Under the pieces are notes generated by a model. It was not told where the DNA came from. It was given only the letters and a program-made list of their open reading frames with translations, and searched no databases. DNA of 64,000 nucleotides, taken from Pantoea allii (lineage in GTDB: Bacteria; Pseudomonadota; Gammaproteobacteria; Enterobacterales; Enterobacteriaceae). The stretch spans positions 372,001 to 436,000 of the forward strand of contig NZ_NTMH01000040.1 of NCBI RefSeq assembly GCF_002307475.1, given 5' to 3'. Shown piece after piece: positions 8,554 through 17,958 of this stretch (positions are counted from its first letter, which is position 1; each line of letters opens with the position of its first letter). The translations under genes were made by a program, and so were the position numbers.

Positions 8554-9117
8554 TTAATCGGTGAACGGAATCACCAGTTCGCCAGGTTTAACTTCCAGAC
8601 CTTTAGCAAATTTTTTCGCCAGCGATTCAGCTTTACTGCGGTCGGCGCTCAGCACATACGCAGGCTGCTGGTCAAAATAGCTTTTTAGCGACTGATTCAG
8701 GTAGGGCGTCAGCGTTTTCATGATAGAAGCCATCTTGTCTGGCTGAACCTGCGCATCCACGATTTCCATATCACGCAGGTAGACGGCACCTTGCTGTTGG
8801 TCGAACACAGGTTGGGCGCGCATCTTGAGTTGCATATCGGCCTGCTGTGGGCCAAACAGCGAGGACACATTGATCTTGGCATTACCCGATAACGTGACCT
8901 TACCCGGCTCCTCACGACCAATCTGACTGGTGAGGTTATTCAGCACGATATGGGCATTAACCAGTCCCGACACACCAATGTCTTTTTCGAAATTATTGTG
9001 TTTTTGCAGTGCCTGATTCACTTCCTGTTCGCTGATGGTGTATTGGGTTAACTGATTACAGCCGCTCAGCAATACCGCTAAAAACAGGGCAATCAGCCCG
9101 TAAAAAGCCTTCTTCAT
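8554..9117 (-). CDS. yceB: Outer-membrane lipoprotein YceB (DUF1439)
   Basis: A 187-residue predicted lipoprotein of unknown function. The signal peptide ends in the lipobox LLSGC with acylated Cys at residue 20; the next residues NQLTQYTI match E. coli YceB exactly. The body belongs to DUF1439, a fold related to lipid-binding periplasmic proteins. The start was placed at MKKAFYG, preceded by GAGGGA; an upstream in-frame start would add 60 residues and bury the signal peptide. In E. coli it is followed divergently by grxB and mdtH, which are absent here. Confidence 0.95.
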   Translation of the reverse strand: MKKAFYGLIALFLAVLLSGCNQLTQYTISEQEVNQALQKHNNFEKDIGVSGLVNAHIVLNNLTSQIGREEPGKVTLSGNAKINVSSLFGPQQADMQLKMRAQPVFDQQQGAVYLRDMEIVDAQVQPDKMASIMKTLTPYLNQSLKSYFDQQPAYVLSADRSKAESLAKKFAKGLEVKPGELVIPFTD

Positions 9118-9558
9118 ATTTCCCTCATTTAAATGAAAAAGTAGATCACGCCATAGCCTGCCTGAATGCAGGCAGTCTGTCATCAGGAATGGGCTGAGAT
9201 GGCGTTGCCGTATGTGCCTTTCAGCCAGGGCGCTGGAGGTCCCACAGGCATAAATGCACGGCCTGAGCTTGTCCGGTAAATGCGCCTTCTGGCGCAAGTC
9301 AGGCGGCTTTGTCAGGGGCTGATGCTGTCAAGGCAAAGCAAGGAGGGGATGAAAACCACGGCGACATCAGACGCGGCCTTTATCATGCCGGTCAGCGTAA
9401 AACCATTCCGATCACCTAATCGGTCAGCGTGTCGGATGATAAACAAACAGCCCGGCGGCCATTGTGTGTGTAACGTTTTACCGCAGACCTGGCGGCGGTT
9501 ATAGTGAATGTTATCAAAGACTGGCATTTCCTTCCCGCCATGGATTTCAGGAGAGATG
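9118..9558. other. Gene-free stretch between yceB and rimJ
   Basis: No convincing coding region is seen in these 441 bases. They contain a short GCCTGC/GCAGGC hairpin near the yceB side and a likely sigma-70 promoter for rimJ. E. coli carries grxB and mdtH at this point; I see no remnant of either in any frame. Confidence 0.6.
9477..9505 (+). promoter_or_regulatory. Putative sigma-70 promoter of rimJ
   Basis: TTTACC and TATAGT with a 17-base spacer lie about 55 bases before the rimJ start. Four of six and five of six consensus bases match. Confidence 0.4.
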
Positions 9559-10149
9559 ATGTTTGGCTATCGTTCTGCCGCGCTGAGGGTGCGACTCACC
9601 ACCGAGCGGCTGGTGGTAAGACTGGTTCACGAACGTGATGCGTGGCGATTAGCGGACTACTATGCTGAAAATCGCGATTTTCTCAGACCCTGGGAACCGG
9701 TACGTGATGACAGCCACTGCTATCCGTCTGGCTGGCAGGCCCGGCTGGGCCTGATTGCAGAGATGCACAAACAGGGTTCAGCTTTCTACTTTGTTTTGAT
9801 GGACAGCAACGAAACGGAAGTCCGCGGCGTGGCGAACTTTAGCAATGTCCTGCGTGGGGCGTTTCATGCCTGCTATCTCGGCTATTCCCTCGGTGAGAAG
9901 TGGCAGGGGCAGGGCATGATGTTTGAGGCACTACAGTCGGCGATCCCGTACATGCAGCGGCAACAATATATTCATCGCATCATGGCTAACTATATGCCGC
10001 ACAACCAGCGCAGTGGTGATCTGCTGGCGCGCCTGGGCTTTGAAAAAGAGGGATATGCTAAAAATTATTTAATGATTAACGGCCAGTGGCAGGATCATGT
10101 CCTCACGGCGTTAACCTGCAAAGAATGGACACCTAATCGTCGTGGGTAA
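9559..10149 (+). CDS. rimJ: Ribosomal protein S5 N-acetyltransferase RimJ
   Basis: A GNAT-family acetyltransferase that acetylates the N-terminal alanine of ribosomal protein S5 and contributes to ribosome maturation. At 196 residues it aligns with E. coli RimJ (194) from MFGYRS onward; the acetyl-CoA-binding stretch [14 protein letters not shown] and the [26 protein letters not shown] block are intact. Two ATG codons abut; the second, five bases from AGGAG, matches the family start. It heads a same-strand group with yceH, mviM and murJ. Confidence 0.96.
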   Translation: MFGYRSAALRVRLTTERLVVRLVHERDAWRLADYYAENRDFLRPWEPVRDDSHCYPSGWQARLGLIAEMHKQGSAFYFVLMDSNETEVRGVANFSNVLRGAFHACYLGYSLGEKWQGQGMMFEALQSAIPYMQRQQYIHRIMANYMPHNQRSGDLLARLGFEKEGYAKNYLMINGQWQDHVLTALTCKEWTPNRRG

Positions 10150-10164
10150 GAAGAGGAATGCTGA

Positions 10165-10806
10165 ATGAAGATGGCCTTATCAGCGCAGGCCCTGCGCGTT
10201 CTGGGTTGCCTGCTGGAAAAGCAAATCACTACACCGGAACAGTATCCGCTCTCATTAAACGGCGTAGTGACCGCCTGTAATCAGAAATCAAACCGCGAAC
10301 CGGTTATGGGGCTGAGCGAAAGCGACGTGCAGGCTGAACTCGATCTACTGGTAAAAAAACACCTGGTCACGTCTAACAGCGGCTTCGGTCAACGGGTCGT
10401 TAAATACGAACAGCGTTTCTGCAATTCAGCTTTTGGTCATTTGCAACTGAGTCGTGCAGAAGTCGCCGTACTCACATTACTGTTCCTGCGCGGGGCGCAA
10501 ACCCCGGGCGAACTGCGCACGCGAAGTGGTCGCCTGCATGAGTTTGTAGATGTCACCGAAGTCGAACAGACCCTGGAAGGGCTGGCATCGCGCGAGGACG
10601 GTGCGATGGTGGTGCGCCTGGCCCGCGAACCCGGCAAACGTGAAAGCCGTTTTATGCACCTGTTTGCCGGCGACGTGGAGCAAATACCCTCTCAGGCTGA
10701 TGCCGTCCCGGATGATGCTGCGCTACTGGAACGCGTGACGTTGCTGGAGCAGTCTGTTGCAGACTTACAGGCGCAACTGGCGCTTTTACTGGAAAGAGAA
10801 CAATAG
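10165..10806 (+). CDS. yceH: YceH, DUF480 winged-helix protein
   Basis: A 213-residue protein of unknown function, conserved in Gammaproteobacteria. It contains two winged-helix-like domains (about 5-85 and 95-170) followed by a C-terminal coiled coil ([20 protein letters not shown]). [29 protein letters not shown] and [13 protein letters not shown] match E. coli. The fold suggests nucleic-acid binding but no target is known. AAGAGGA precedes the start. The stop codon is immediately followed by the mviM ATG, so translation is probably coupled. Confidence 0.94.
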   Translation: MKMALSAQALRVLGCLLEKQITTPEQYPLSLNGVVTACNQKSNREPVMGLSESDVQAELDLLVKKHLVTSNSGFGQRVVKYEQRFCNSAFGHLQLSRAEVAVLTLLFLRGAQTPGELRTRSGRLHEFVDVTEVEQTLEGLASREDGAMVVRLAREPGKRESRFMHLFAGDVEQIPSQADAVPDDAALLERVTLLEQSVADLQAQLALLLEREQ

Positions 10807-11727
10807 ATGACGATTCGCATTGGTGTAGTCGGGTTGGGTGGTATTGCACAAAAGGCCTGGCTGCCGGTTCTGTCTCAGGCTCAATCCTGGCAGTTGGTCG
10901 GTGCCTTTTCCCCTAATCAGGCAAAAGCGCAGGTCGTCTGTGAACGTTATCGTATTCCGTGTTTCGGGTCTTTGAATGATCTTGCTGCCGCCTGTGATGC
11001 CGTGTTTGTTCATACCAGTACCGCCAGCCACTACGAAGTGGTGCATGCGCTGCTGCTGGCAGGAAAGGATGTGTGTGTGGATAAACCGCTGGCGGAAACC
11101 CTTAACCAGGCTGAAATGCTGGTGACGCTGGCCGAAAAGAAACAGCGCCGGTTGATGGTGGCTTTTAACCGCCGTTTTGCGCCCCGCTATCAGCAGCTCA
11201 AGGCGGAGATGGACGCCGTTGCCTCACTGCGCATTGAGAAACATCGCGGCGACAGCGTAGGGCCGCATGATCTTCGCTTCACCTTACTGGATGATTACCT
11301 TCATGTCGTCGACACCGCGCTGTGGCTGACCGGAGGGCGCAGGCTTCCCCGGCAGGGACATATCGCCACCAATGAACAGGGACAAATGCTCTATGCTGAG
11401 CACCATTTCAATGCCGGTCAGGTGCAGGTAACCACCAGCATGCATCGTCGTGCAGGAAGCCAGCGTGAACGCATCAGCGCGGTAGGGGAGGGCAAGTGCA
11501 TTGATATTCTGGATATGCGCGACTGGCAGGAGGAGCGCGGGGCGGGCGTGATCATCACACCGCCTGCGCCATGGCAGAGCCATCTTGCCCAACGCGGTTT
11601 TGTCGGGGCGGCAGAACATTTTATTCAATGTGTCGAAAATCAGACAAAGCCGGAGACCAGCGGCGAGCAGGCCCTGCTGGCGCAACGCGTGGTCGAATCG
11701 ATGTGGCGCGATGCCGAACGGGAATAA
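10807..11727 (+). CDS. mviM: Gfo/Idh/MocA family oxidoreductase MviM
   Basis: A 306-residue predicted NAD(P)-dependent oxidoreductase. The N-terminal Rossmann motif is VVGLGGIAQKAWLP (residues 7-20), and the family EKP-type motif appears as CVDKPLAETL near residue 92. The C-terminal half is the alpha/beta dimerisation domain that shapes the sugar-like substrate pocket. Neither substrate nor pathway is known; the name reflects linkage to murJ in Salmonella virulence screens. It begins directly after the yceH stop with no spacer. Confidence 0.94.
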   Translation: MTIRIGVVGLGGIAQKAWLPVLSQAQSWQLVGAFSPNQAKAQVVCERYRIPCFGSLNDLAAACDAVFVHTSTASHYEVVHALLLAGKDVCVDKPLAETLNQAEMLVTLAEKKQRRLMVAFNRRFAPRYQQLKAEMDAVASLRIEKHRGDSVGPHDLRFTLLDDYLHVVDTALWLTGGRRLPRQGHIATNEQGQMLYAEHHFNAGQVQVTTSMHRRAGSQRERISAVGEGKCIDILDMRDWQEERGAGVIITPPAPWQSHLAQRGFVGAAEHFIQCVENQTKPETSGEQALLAQRVVESMWRDAERE

Positions 11728-11848
11728 TGCCTTGTAACACTCAGCGCTGGTCATTTCGTACGATGGCAGTAGACTATCGCCCGAGCTGTGACCTAACCCG
11801 TGCTAAGTCACGCATTTAGCCGATTCTTTTCAGGATGCCCCGTCAATT

Positions 11849-13387
11849 ATGAATTTGTTGAAATCGCTGGCAGCGGTCAGTTCTATGACTCTGTTTTCCC
11901 GCGTGCTGGGCTTCGCCCGTGATGCCATTGTGGCGCGTGTATTCGGCGCCGGCATGGCCACTGACGCCTTCTTTGTGGCGTTTAAACTGCCCAATTTGCT
12001 GCGACGTATTTTTGCGGAAGGCGCGTTCTCGCAGGCTTTTGTCCCCATTCTGGCGGAATACAAAAGTAAGCAGGGAGAAGAAGCCACCCGGTTGTTTGTG
12101 GCCTACGTATCGGGGCTGCTTACCCTGGCTCTGGCCCTGGTGACCGTGGCAGGAATGGTTGCCGCGCCCTGGGTCATTCTGGTGACCGCGCCGGGGTTTG
12201 CGGACACCGCAGATAAATTCGCCCTCACCAGCGCGCTGTTGCGCGTGACCTTTCCGTATATTCTGCTGATCTCCCTGGCGTCACTCGCCGGGGCGATACT
12301 GAACACCTGGAACCGTTTCTCCGTTCCCGCATTTGCGCCAACCTTGCTGAATGTCAGCATGATTGGTTTTGCCCTTTTTGCCGCACCGCACTTTCATCCG
12401 CCTGTTATGGCACTGGCGTGGGCCGTAGTGGTGGGCGGCGTGTTACAACTGGGCTACCAGTTACCCCATCTCAAAAAACTGGGGATGCTGGTCCTGCCGC
12501 GTCTCAACCTGCGTGATGCCGGTGTATGGCGCGTTATGCGTCAAATGGGACCCGCGATTCTGGGCGTGTCGGTCAGTCAAATCTCGCTCATCATCAACAC
12601 CATTTTTGCTTCTTTTTTGGTGTCTGGTTCCGTTTCCTGGATGTATTATGCTGACCGCCTGATGGAGTTTCCTTCCGGCGTACTGGGCGTTGCGCTGGGA
12701 ACCATTTTGTTGCCGTCACTGGCGAAAAGTTTCTCCAGTGGCAATCATGATGAATATTCACGCTTAATGGACTGGGGCCTGCGCTTATGCTTTTTGCTGG
12801 CGTTACCCAGTGCGGTGGCGTTAGGCATGTTGTCCGGGCCTCTGACTATCGCCTTGTTCCAGTATGGCAAGTTTACCGCTTTTGATGCGGCGATGACCCA
12901 GCGCGCCCTGATCGCCTATTCGGTCGGCCTGATGGGCCTGATTGTGGTGAAAGTACTGGCACCGGGATTCTATTCACGTCAGGACATTAAAACCCCAGTC
13001 AAAATTGCTATTGTAACGCTGATTGTGACCCAGCTTATGAATCTGGCCTTTATCGGCCCTCTTAAGCATGCCGGGCTGGCGCTCTCAATTGGTTTGGGTG
13101 CCTGTCTGAATGCCGCGCTGCTTTACTGGCAACTGCGTAAAAAGAAAATCTTCCAGCCGCAACCGGGATGGGTAGGTTTTTTACTGCGTTTATTGGTGGC
13201 TGTCGTGATAATGGCTGCCGCGCTGTTTGCGATGCTCTACTGGATGCCTGTCTGGGAGCAGGGCAACATGCTGTGGCGTTTGCTGCGGCTGGCGTTGGTC
13301 TGTGCCGTTGGCGGTGGCGCTTACTTCCTGGCGCTTGGGCTGATGGGCTTTCGCCTGCGCGATTATGCGCGACGCACGACCGTCTGA
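11849..13387 (+). CDS. murJ: Lipid II flippase MurJ (MviN)
   Basis: An essential inner-membrane flippase of the MOP superfamily that moves lipid II from cytoplasm to periplasm for peptidoglycan synthesis. The 512 residues form about 14 membrane helices. The signature N-terminus [35 protein letters not shown] contains conserved arginines, and the [29 protein letters not shown] segment is typical. It ends in a strong terminator and is the last gene of the rimJ-side plus-strand group. Confidence 0.97.
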   Translation: MNLLKSLAAVSSMTLFSRVLGFARDAIVARVFGAGMATDAFFVAFKLPNLLRRIFAEGAFSQAFVPILAEYKSKQGEEATRLFVAYVSGLLTLALALVTVAGMVAAPWVILVTAPGFADTADKFALTSALLRVTFPYILLISLASLAGAILNTWNRFSVPAFAPTLLNVSMIGFALFAAPHFHPPVMALAWAVVVGGVLQLGYQLPHLKKLGMLVLPRLNLRDAGVWRVMRQMGPAILGVSVSQISLIINTIFASFLVSGSVSWMYYADRLMEFPSGVLGVALGTILLPSLAKSFSSGNHDEYSRLMDWGLRLCFLLALPSAVALGMLSGPLTIALFQYGKFTAFDAAMTQRALIAYSVGLMGLIVVKVLAPGFYSRQDIKTPVKIAIVTLIVTQLMNLAFIGPLKHAGLALSIGLGACLNAALLYWQLRKKKIFQPQPGWVGFLLRLLVAVVIMAAALFAMLYWMPVWEQGNMLWRLLRLALVCAVGGGAYFLALGLMGFRLRDYARRTTV

Positions 13388-13433
13388 ATGTAACAATGCC
13401 TTGAGCGTAGCGTGATGTGTTAACCCTTTATGC

Positions 13434-13463
13434 AAGCCGCAACGGATCACGTTGCGGCTTTTT
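13434..13463 (+). terminator. Intrinsic terminator after murJ
   Basis: A perfect ten-bp stem (AAGCCGCAAC / GTTGCGGCTT) with a seven-base loop, followed by T. Confidence 0.85.
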
Positions 13464-13764
13464 ACTGCCCAGGCGCAGAGCAAGGTGAGGTACGGCGTTC
13501 CCTCGGCCTCACTCAATGACAGCCATGATGCAACGCTCCTGGTTGCGCTATTAAGCGCAGGTGATACCGGCTCATGTTATGGCAAGGGTTGATGAATAAA
13601 GCGTTGTGATGAAGGTACAACCTGTGATGTAGCGAGAAAAAAGCGTTTCACTGAGATTTGTCATCAATAATTCACGGTTTATTCGTTGATCTTTCGTATC
13701 TGGAAAAGCGGGATCGTGAAAATGCTAATGTTGTAATAAATTGATTCAAAAGTAGATTTTTGCA

Positions 13765-13791
13765 TAAAACCCTTTCCCGTACTGCCGATGA
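13765..13791 (+). promoter_or_regulatory. Sigma-28 (FliA) promoter of the MCP gene
   Basis: TAAA, 15 bases, then GCCGATGA: one base off the flagellar class 3 consensus TAAA-N15-GCCGATAA. It lies about 36 bases before the receptor start codon. Confidence 0.88.
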
Positions 13792-13827
13792 ATACAGTCA
13801 GTCAATCATCAACAGGAGAGAAGGGAA

Positions 13828-15519
13828 ATGCACACCAACGCCACTGAAAACGAAAAGCTAAGTCTCTGGCACAACCTCAAGCTTATTCCATTGTTCAGTC
13901 TGATCTTCGGCAGCATCTTATTTCTGTTCGTATTAAGCAGCAGTATTTCCGCCTGGTTTCTGAGCCAGGGCAGGCATTCGCTTGACGTTTCGACTGATGA
14001 AATTGAGGTTCGGCAGGGGCTGCTTGACAGTTCAACGCACATGCGTTCAGCAAGGCTGAATATCATTCAGGCGGGTGCTGCCACGCGCATTGCGGACACC
14101 GACAAATATAACGCGTTTTTACTCGCCACCGATGCCAGCGTTAAGAAGGCCGAGAAAGGACTCAACATTTATCTTAGCCGCGCCGTTAAGACGCAAGCCG
14201 GGATCGATCTTGATGCGCAGCTTCAGTCCCGATTTAACGATTATCTTCATAAGGGACTGCTGCCGATGATCGAGGCGGCCAAACAGGGCAGTTTTGAAGA
14301 GATCATTGCAGATGAAACCGAGGCCGACACCCTCGACAGGGCCTATAAAGATGTGCTGATGAAAGCGATTCAGATGCGGAATCAGCGCTCTCAGGATATA
14401 AAACAGCAGGCCGTAGAGCAGGTTAAGACAGGTTATATCACCATGTTAGCGGCTTTTGTGTCGTCAGTTTTGGTTGTGCTACTCGCTTTTGTGTTACTCA
14501 AAAGGGTGGTGATTACCCCGTTACGGCAGTCTCTGTTCCGTATTGACCTGATCGCCCATGGCGACCTGACCGCCAGGCCTTCCGCCTGTGGACGCAACGA
14601 GCCGGGCCGGCTGCTGTCCAGTCTTCAACTGATGCAGTCCTCCTTGTCGAATACGGTCGGCTCGGTGCGCACTGGCGCAATCGCGATTCTCCAGAGTGCG
14701 GGAGAAATTTCTTCCGGCAATAGCGATCTTTCGTCCCGGACAGAACAGCAAGCCGCATCACTGGAACAGACGGCGGCGAGCATGGAGCAACTGACGGCGA
14801 CGGTGAAGCAAAACGCAGACAATGCTCATCACGCGTGTCAGCTGGCATCTGACGCGTCGGGTAAAGTCCAGACGGGCGGCGACATTGTGAACCGCGTTGT
14901 AAAAACGATGGACGACATTTCCGGGAGCTCGAAAAAGATTGCAGAAATCACTGGCGTTATTAACAGCATTGCTTTCCAGACCAATATACTCGCGCTGAAT
15001 GCGGCGGTAGAAGCCGCGCGGGCAGGGGAACAGGGCCGTGGTTTTGCCGTTGTTGCCAGTGAAGTGCGCAACCTGGCGCAGCGCAGCGCGCAGGCGGCAA
15101 AAGAAATCGAAACACTGATTTCGGCTTCTGTCGGGCTGATTAACGGCGGCACTGCGCTTGTCAGCGACGCGGGCAGTACTATGATGGCAACAGTTGAATC
15201 TTTTCGCCGGGTGAATGACATTATTTCTGAAATCGCGGCGGCCTCCGATGAACAAAGCAAGGGCATTCAGCAGGTTAGTCAGGCTGTTACCGAAATGGAT
15301 GCTGTGACACAGCAGAATGCGTCGTTGGTTGAACAGGCCTCGGCGGCGGCGGCTTCGCTCGAAGATCAGGCCGATAAACTGACCCAGGCCGTTTCAGTTT
15401 TCAAAATCGAAAACCACTCTGTAACTCATTCCCTTCCCCCTTTCTCTGCGGTAGCCAAATCCGTTGACGCAGTATTGACTGTGCCTGACGTCGGACATGA
15501 AAACTGGGAGGCCTTTTAA
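13828..15519 (+). CDS. Methyl-accepting chemotaxis protein, Tar/Tsr class
   Basis: A transmembrane chemoreceptor of 563 residues. TM1 spans about 20-44, a periplasmic four-helix ligand domain 45-200, TM2 203-224 and HAMP 225-278. The methylation helices carry EQQAASLEQTAASMEQ; the signalling tip lies around 379-406 (FQTNILALNAAVEAARAGEQ). The C-terminal pentapeptide NWEAF is the CheR/CheB docking tail. Alignment of the ligand helix with Tsr places R76 at Tsr R64, but Q81 and A85 at R69 and R73, so two arginines that grip amino-acid ligands are missing. Its attractant is probably not serine or aspartate. E. coli has no receptor gene at this site. Confidence 0.93.
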   Translation: MHTNATENEKLSLWHNLKLIPLFSLIFGSILFLFVLSSSISAWFLSQGRHSLDVSTDEIEVRQGLLDSSTHMRSARLNIIQAGAATRIADTDKYNAFLLATDASVKKAEKGLNIYLSRAVKTQAGIDLDAQLQSRFNDYLHKGLLPMIEAAKQGSFEEIIADETEADTLDRAYKDVLMKAIQMRNQRSQDIKQQAVEQVKTGYITMLAAFVSSVLVVLLAFVLLKRVVITPLRQSLFRIDLIAHGDLTARPSACGRNEPGRLLSSLQLMQSSLSNTVGSVRTGAIAILQSAGEISSGNSDLSSRTEQQAASLEQTAASMEQLTATVKQNADNAHHACQLASDASGKVQTGGDIVNRVVKTMDDISGSSKKIAEITGVINSIAFQTNILALNAAVEAARAGEQGRGFAVVASEVRNLAQRSAQAAKEIETLISASVGLINGGTALVSDAGSTMMATVESFRRVNDIISEIAAASDEQSKGIQQVSQAVTEMDAVTQQNASLVEQASAAAASLEDQADKLTQAVSVFKIENHSVTHSLPPFSAVAKSVDAVLTVPDVGHENWEAF

Positions 15520-15610
15520 GCAGGAGCAAGAGTGGCCGACGGGATGCGTGTTTTCTCTTTAGGTGAGATGCACGTCAGGCTTAAGCGGCTATTATCTCCA
15601 GCGCGAAGGA

Positions 15611-15632
15611 CATGGCGGGTGAAGCCGCCATG
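15611..15632. repeat. Perfect 8-bp stem-loop without T-run
   Basis: CATGGCGG-GTGAAG-CCGCCATG lies about 90 bases past the receptor stop codon. No T-run follows on either strand, so it is not a standard terminator. Confidence 0.5.
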
Positions 15633-15774
15633 ATCAGACGGAATTGCCTGTGTTTATTGCCACGTCTCAGGCAAGCCTGATATCAGTCTGCAATTTCATA
15701 AATGGCGAGGCGCCCGCGCCGAAAGAATCGATACGGCAGCGCGCAGGCGGGTTCAGACCCGGGCGTTGGGATAT

Positions 15775-15810
15775 AAAAAAACCGTCATCCCTGTGAGATG
15801 ACGGTCTTTT
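15775..15810. terminator. Bidirectional terminator between the MCP gene and flgN
   Basis: A nine-bp stem (ACCGTCATC / GATGACGGT) with a seven-base loop is flanked by six A on the left and four T on the right, so it can end transcripts from both convergent genes. Confidence 0.85.
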
Positions 15811-15886
15811 CAAGACGGATGACTTAAGGTTTGTCATCACCCGGCAGAGACAACAGGTTGTCTCTGGGGAGTGACAGCAACACCGG

Positions 15887-16318
15887 TCAGCCTTTACGGC
15901 TTAGCGTTGCCTGCCCTTGTCCTTTCCCGTCCGGGCCATAAAACGCCTGCGTCTGGTGAGGTTTCAGAACGTCTAAAGCGTCATGGGTAAAGGTAATTTG
16001 ATGCTGCAACAAAATACCGTTGTGAGTATTTGCATTGTGTAACCGACGCGTGTGCTGCTGGATACCTTCCCAGCGGCGCGCCATGTCACTCTGACCACGA
16101 TAAGGGGCAGATGTACCCAGGCTTTTCTCGTTACTACGACGCATTTCGTCTAAATAATTCAACGTACTCAGTAGCGCACTTTTATCTTCTGTAATGCGCT
16201 GCAAGTTGTTGCTGTTGATCATTCCAGACGACAGCTGTTGTTGCTCTTCATCCAGCACGGTGGCCAGAGACACCAGCACTTCCTGCATCTTATCTAACGT
16301 GGTCAGCAAATTACTCAT
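15887..16318 (-). CDS. flgN: Flagellar export chaperone FlgN
   Basis: A 143-residue helical chaperone for the hook-filament junction proteins FlgK and FlgL. In Salmonella it also links assembly state to flgM translation. Heptad-like helices (LTTLDKMQEVLVSLATVLDEEQQQL, residues 4-28) and the C-terminal FLG-type amphipathic helix are visible. It follows flgM with five bases between the genes. The substrates flgK and flgL lie in the same block on the other strand. Confidence 0.93.
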   Translation of the reverse strand: MSNLLTTLDKMQEVLVSLATVLDEEQQQLSSGMINSNNLQRITEDKSALLSTLNYLDEMRRSNEKSLGTSAPYRGQSDMARRWEGIQQHTRRLHNANTHNGILLQHQITFTHDALDVLKPHQTQAFYGPDGKGQGQATLSRKG

Positions 16319-16323
16319 GGGGA

Positions 16324-16626
16324 TTATTTACCCTCTAAATACGCCTTAGTGTCGGCAATTAGCGCATCGGCGATTTTGCCAGTATCCATCTTCAACTCGC
16401 CATTACGAATGGCGGTTTTCAATTGTTCTACGCGCTGGACATTAATGTCCTGGCTGCTGGGCTGCATAAGCTGTGCTTGTGCACTGCTCAGGTTAACCTG
16501 GGCGGCTGCAGGCGTGGTTGCAGTAGTACTGCTGCTCTGACGCACTCGGGCAGTTTGTTGCTCGCTGCTGTCACGTGTTTGCACGGTGCTTGCGGGCTTA
16601 GACGGTTGTGTTCTGTCGATGCTCAT
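16324..16626 (-). CDS. flgM: Anti-sigma-28 factor FlgM
   Basis: A 100-residue, largely disordered protein that binds FliA and holds back class 3 flagellar genes until it is exported through the finished hook. The N-terminus [19 protein letters not shown] is Ser/Thr/Gln-rich as in the family, and the C-terminal sigma-binding part reads [34 protein letters not shown] and KIADALI. A class 3 promoter of its own stands upstream, besides read-through from flgA. Confidence 0.95.
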   Translation of the reverse strand: MSIDRTQPSKPASTVQTRDSSEQQTARVRQSSSTTATTPAAAQVNLSSAQAQLMQPSSQDINVQRVEQLKTAIRNGELKMDTGKIADALIADTKAYLEGK

Positions 16627-16697
16627 ATTCGGGCTCCTGTGAGGTCAGGGGAGTCTGCCACCTGAATCATAATAGCGTAATCGCTTAGCTGATTCTT

Positions 16698-16724
16698 CTA
16701 TCGGCAGATAAACAGGCTTCTTTA
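16698..16724 (-). promoter_or_regulatory. Sigma-28 (FliA) promoter of flgMN
   Basis: On the minus strand TAAA, 15 bases, GCCGATAG matches the class 3 consensus with one change in the -10. It lies just past the flgA stop, as expected for the internal flgM promoter of the flgAMN operon. Confidence 0.88.
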
Positions 16725-16729
16725 ATGTT

Positions 16730-17389
16730 TTATAGTGTTATAAGAATTTTCCCATCATCGCTCACACGACCACTCACAACCTGACCATTTCCCATACGTA
16801 CCCGAACCCACTGCGATATCGTGCCATTGTTCAACGCTTTGCCCTCACCGCTAGCGTCAAACCCGTCTCCGCTGGCCACCACCATCACATCCTGGCCTGC
16901 TTTAACGCGCCATGGCTGGCGCAACATAGACTGACTTACAGGTTGCCCCGGTTGGATATCACGCAAGACCACCGCATCCGCTACTGACTCATCGTTGAGC
17001 AACGTGCGCGGAGGCAACGTATCCAGACGTCCGTTTTCAATGCGGAAATCATCTTTGCTAACGGTATTGCCACGGGGAATGGCGTTTTTAGCGACCACAT
17101 ACGCCCCAGTGACCTGTACCTGCACCTGAATATAACGGCGATTCTCACCGCAGTTAGCCGCCACACTCATGTTGCCCCATGCCCGGCTGTTGCCCGGCAG
17201 GGTAAATTGTGGCGCGTCACACGCTGGCCACTGCGTCTGCGGCGTGCGGATAACCACATTCATGCCTGCCGCGTGTTGGGGATCACGCGCCTTAAAAAAC
17301 TGGTTCAGTTGGGCACTGAAATCGCCTGCCATAACGGGTAAGGCAAACAGGGCCAGCAGGCCGGCTAACAGGGCTGGATATCCACGCAT
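16730..17389 (-). CDS. flgA: Flagellar P-ring assembly chaperone FlgA
   Basis: A periplasmic chaperone that helps FlgI form the P ring in the peptidoglycan layer. The 219 residues equal the E. coli length. A signal peptide ends near PVMA (residue 21), and the C-terminal SAF domain (YVVAKNAIPRGNTVSKDDF, LRDIQPGQPV, QDVMVVASGDGF) is intact. It is divergent from flgB across a shared FlhDC-type control region. Confidence 0.95.
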   Translation of the reverse strand: MRGYPALLAGLLALFALPVMAGDFSAQLNQFFKARDPQHAAGMNVVIRTPQTQWPACDAPQFTLPGNSRAWGNMSVAANCGENRRYIQVQVQVTGAYVVAKNAIPRGNTVSKDDFRIENGRLDTLPPRTLLNDESVADAVVLRDIQPGQPVSQSMLRQPWRVKAGQDVMVVASGDGFDASGEGKALNNGTISQWVRVRMGNGQVVSGRVSDDGKILITL

Positions 17390-17446
17390 GTGCTTTTCCT
17401 CACTGATGATGTCAACGAGTGTACGCGCTTAAAAAAAAACTCAAGA

Positions 17447-17476
17447 GCAAAAATAGCGACGATTTGAGGCGTTATT
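17447..17476. promoter_or_regulatory. FlhDC-type activator box between flgA and flgB
   Basis: AAATAGCG, 11 bases, then CGTTATT: the two imperfect inverted half-sites of the FlhDC box (AAATA(A/G)CG-N10-12-CG(C/T)TATTT). It sits in the divergent flgA/flgB region where the class 2 promoters are expected. Confidence 0.75.
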
Positions 17477-17542
17477 CAGACGATGACTCTTGCTTTTTCC
17501 CGATTAAGCTGCCAACTCGAAATTCTCATTTGCGGAGGAAGC

Positions 17543-17956
17543 ATGCTCGACAAACTCGATGCGGCGCTACATTTCGGTACCGAAGCCCTTAACCTGCGAG
17601 CTCAACGTCAGGAGATTCTGGCATCTAACATTGCCAACGCCGACACCCCGGGCTATCAGGCCAGGGATATCGACTTTGCCAGCGAGCTGAATCGGGCAAT
17701 GGCGAATGGACGTGCTGAAGGCAGTAGCCTGGCGCTCAAAGTCACTTCGTCGCGTCACATTGAAGCGCAGACGAACTCGGCACCGTCAATGAATATGCTG
17801 TATCGCATTCCGGATCAGCCATCTGCCGACGGTAACACCGTGGATATGGACCGCGAACGTACGCAGTTCGCGGATAACAGCCTGAAATATCAAACCGACC
17901 TCACGCTTATCAGTAGCCAAATCAAAGGCATGATGAGCGTGTTACAAGGGCAATAA
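17543..17956 (+). CDS. flgB: Flagellar proximal rod protein FlgB
   Basis: First proximal-rod subunit, secreted by the flagellar type III apparatus into the periplasm. At 137 residues it has the rod-family motif [17 protein letters not shown] (residues 32-48) and the C-terminal helix ending [17 protein letters not shown]. The start MLDKLDAAL matches E. coli and follows GGAGGAA; an upstream in-frame ATG would add 20 unmatched residues. It opens the flgBCDEFGHIJ operon and is two bases from flgC. Confidence 0.96.
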   Translation: MLDKLDAALHFGTEALNLRAQRQEILASNIANADTPGYQARDIDFASELNRAMANGRAEGSSLALKVTSSRHIEAQTNSAPSMNMLYRIPDQPSADGNTVDMDRERTQFADNSLKYQTDLTLISSQIKGMMSVLQGQ

Positions 17957-17958
17957 TT

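Larger units (their letters stand above)
13388..13827. other. Gene-free stretch between murJ and the MCP gene
   Basis: These 440 bases hold the murJ terminator at the left and the sigma-28 promoter of the chemoreceptor at the right. The middle is progressively AT-rich and I see no coding region in it. Confidence 0.6.
15520..15886. other. Gene-free stretch between the MCP gene and flgN
   Basis: No coding region is evident. It contains a CATGGCGG/CCGCCATG hairpin, the convergent terminator, and next to the flgN stop a tight AGAGACAAC-AG-GTTGTCTCT inverted repeat at 15846-15865. Confidence 0.55.

Noticed and set aside
9118..9297. 60-residue upstream extension of yceB
   Set aside because: It would bury the lipoprotein signal peptide; a GAGGGA site marks the internal start.
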